Shown here one piece after another: positions 6,773 through 7,946 of a DNA stretch of 7,946 nt. Under the pieces are notes generated by a model. The model ran no database searches. It worked only from the letters and a program-made list of their open reading frames with translations, and was not told the DNA's origin. Positions within the stretch are counted from its first letter, which is position 1. Every line of letters starts with the position of its first letter. A program made the position numbers and the translations under genes. The DNA is from an uncultured Muribaculaceae bacterium (GTDB lineage: Bacteria > Bacteroidota > Bacteroidia > Bacteroidales > Muribaculaceae): contig CAJUQP010000070.1 of the NCBI GenBank assembly GCA_910588245.1, positions 1-7,946 on the forward strand, written 5' to 3'.

Positions 6773-7868
6773 ATTTTATGACACTACCCCTCAGAGGAGT
6801 GATTTTCTTAAGACCTTTTGATTTCACCTCTACCATAAGTCCGTCGGAAAGTCCCGTCTTGATCTCCTCTTTCTTGAACTTCTGGGCCGGAACAGAGTCT
6901 GTCAGTACATATACATACGCCTTGTCGCCGGTATATTCCACAACACTCTCTGGCACTGCCAGAACATTCTCAACGCTCTCGAGCACAACATTGGCGTTGG
7001 CGCTGTAACCGGCCCGGAGATTGGCGCTCTCCTCAGCCCTGAGAGCGGCTTTCACCTCGAAAGTGTTCGTACCGTTCTCATCACTCGCCATAGGCGCGAT
7101 CTTCTCTATCACTGCAGGATAGTCGGAATCAGCGATCGCCCCGACAGAGATCTTGACATCCATACCCTCGCGGAGCATGTCGACCTCTGTCTCATCGACT
7201 TTTCCACGGAAAATCAGGTCGGTCATGTCGGCCACTTTCGCTATGGTCGTGCCATCGTTGAAGGTGTTTGACTGAATCACCGACGAACCGACTTTCACCG
7301 GCACCTCAAGCACGACTCCGGTCACTGTCGATCTCACAAGAGTGTTTGAGCCTTGTGCGTTGGCGGCCGAGACACCCTCCCTCACGATCTTTAGCTGATC
7401 TTTGGCCTGTGCGAGTTCCTGACGGGCACGCTCCAGAGCGGCCTCGTCGGTCTCGTATTTCTCACGGCTCTCATATTTCTTCTCATAAAGCTGTTTTGTG
7501 CGCTCGAATGTGCGCTGCACCTCTGCGAGTGAGATTTCAGCTACGGAGACTCTGTTCAACGCTGATGAAAGTTGCGATTCTTCAGGAATCACCTTGATCT
7601 TGGCAATTATGTCGCCATCGTTCACATGGTCGCCGGCTTCCACGAGAATCTCGCTGATGATTCCGGAGATCTGAGGCTTGATGTCGATCTCATCGCGGGG
7701 CTCGATCTTGCCCGTCAGCACTGTGGTTTTCTCAATGCTCTCCGTAGAGGGATATTTCAGTGAATACTTCTCCTCCTCTTTCTGCGAGTTGAGATAAAGA
7801 TAGACAAAGGTGCCGACGAAAATGATGCCGACCACCACCCAAAGCAGGATTTTGAAAAACTTTTTCAT
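6771..7868 (-). CDS. MacA/HlyD-type periplasmic adaptor (membrane fusion protein)
   Basis: Predicted periplasmic adaptor linking an inner-membrane pump to TolC, 365 residues. A membrane anchor spans about residues 6-26 (FKILLWVVVGIIFVG region), with no lipobox, so it stays anchored by a helix. After it come the first lipoyl half (about 60-92, SGIISEILVEAGDHVNDGDII), a short alpha-helical hairpin rich in Glu, Arg, Lys and Gln (about 97-168), the second lipoyl half (about 177-212, TGVVLEVPVKVGSSV), a beta-barrel (about 215-298), and a membrane-proximal domain to the end. A helix anchor plus a short hairpin favours the MacA-like branch, which works with MacB-type ABC transporters, but an RND partner cannot be excluded. 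The ATG start yields the expected basic MKKFFK before the anchor. No pump gene lies in the window. Confidence 0.9.
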   Translation of the reverse strand: MKKFFKILLWVVVGIIFVGTFVYLYLNSQKEEEKYSLKYPSTESIEKTTVLTGKIEPRDEIDIKPQISGIISEILVEAGDHVNDGDIIAKIKVIPEESQLSSALNRVSVAEISLAEVQRTFERTKQLYEKKYESREKYETDEAALERARQELAQAKDQLKIVREGVSAANAQGSNTLVRSTVTGVVLEVPVKVGSSVIQSNTFNDGTTIAKVADMTDLIFRGKVDETEVDMLREGMDVKISVGAIADSDYPAVIEKIAPMASDENGTNTFEVKAALRAEESANLRAGYSANANVVLESVENVLAVPESVVEYTGDKAYVYVLTDSVPAQKFKKEEIKTGLSDGLMVEVKSKGLKKITPLRGSVIK

Positions 7869-7906
7869 TTTATGACGTAGATATATTTTATTTTATAGTT
7901 CACGCA

Positions 7907-7914
7907 CAAAGTAA
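7907..7914 (-). promoter_or_regulatory. Probable -7 box of the adaptor-tolC operon
   Basis: On the - strand the sequence is TTACTTTG, seven of eight matches to TAnnTTTG, lying 38 bases upstream of the adaptor ATG. It sits within a small inverted repeat, GCACA (7904-7908) and TGTGC (7916-7920), which could be an operator or chance. The -33 region falls near the window edge and shows only a weak TTTC. If real, the adaptor is the first gene of its operon. Confidence 0.45.
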
Positions 7915-7946
7915 ATGTGCATTTTCGAATGATTGAAATTTAAGAG

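Overview
The window is an ordinary stretch of chromosome, very probably from the phylum Bacteroidota, order Bacteroidales. A Muribaculaceae-like genome is my inference, not something the sequence proves. Three things point this way: start codons mostly lack Shine-Dalgarno sequences, intergenic regions carry TAnnTTTG-type -7 boxes, and the RecD-like helicase and adaptor/TolC proteins resemble those of this group. I see no transposase, integrase, phage gene, CRISPR array, tRNA or rRNA. All six protein genes look intact.

Layout. Positions 1-56 hold a strong hairpin terminator, probably ending a + strand gene outside the window. Positions 57-214 hold no gene I can support. The enolase gene eno lies on the - strand (265-1551) with its own terminator at 207-242. 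A 200-base divergent intergenic region (1552-1751) carries -7 boxes for eno and for a + strand superfamily 1 RecD/Dda-like DNA helicase (1752-3143). Next comes a promoter region with nested inverted repeats, then a tight two-gene + strand operon: fabD (3247-4125) and asd (4127-5152), one base apart. This operon ends in a perfect 16-bp terminator stem. A gene-poor 301-base convergent gap (5153-5453) separates it from a - strand operon made of a MacA/HlyD-type periplasmic adaptor (6771-7868) followed by a TolC-family outer-membrane protein (5454-6761). That operon ends at a G/C-rich hairpin (5400-5429).

How the genes work together. Enolase (glycolysis), FabD (malonyl-ACP supply for fatty acid synthesis) and Asd (aspartate semialdehyde for diaminopimelate/lysine, threonine and methionine) are core metabolism. 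FabD and Asd share a transcript and feed membrane and cell-wall precursors respectively. The helicase is a probable DNA repair or recombination motor. The adaptor and TolC protein form the periplasmic and outer-membrane parts of a tripartite exporter whose inner-membrane pump is not in the window.

I did not find a convincing new biological system. The observations most worth checking are the nested inverted repeats in front of the fabD -7 box, the near-leaderless arrangement of the helicase gene, the fabD-asd coupling, and the exporter operon without a pump.
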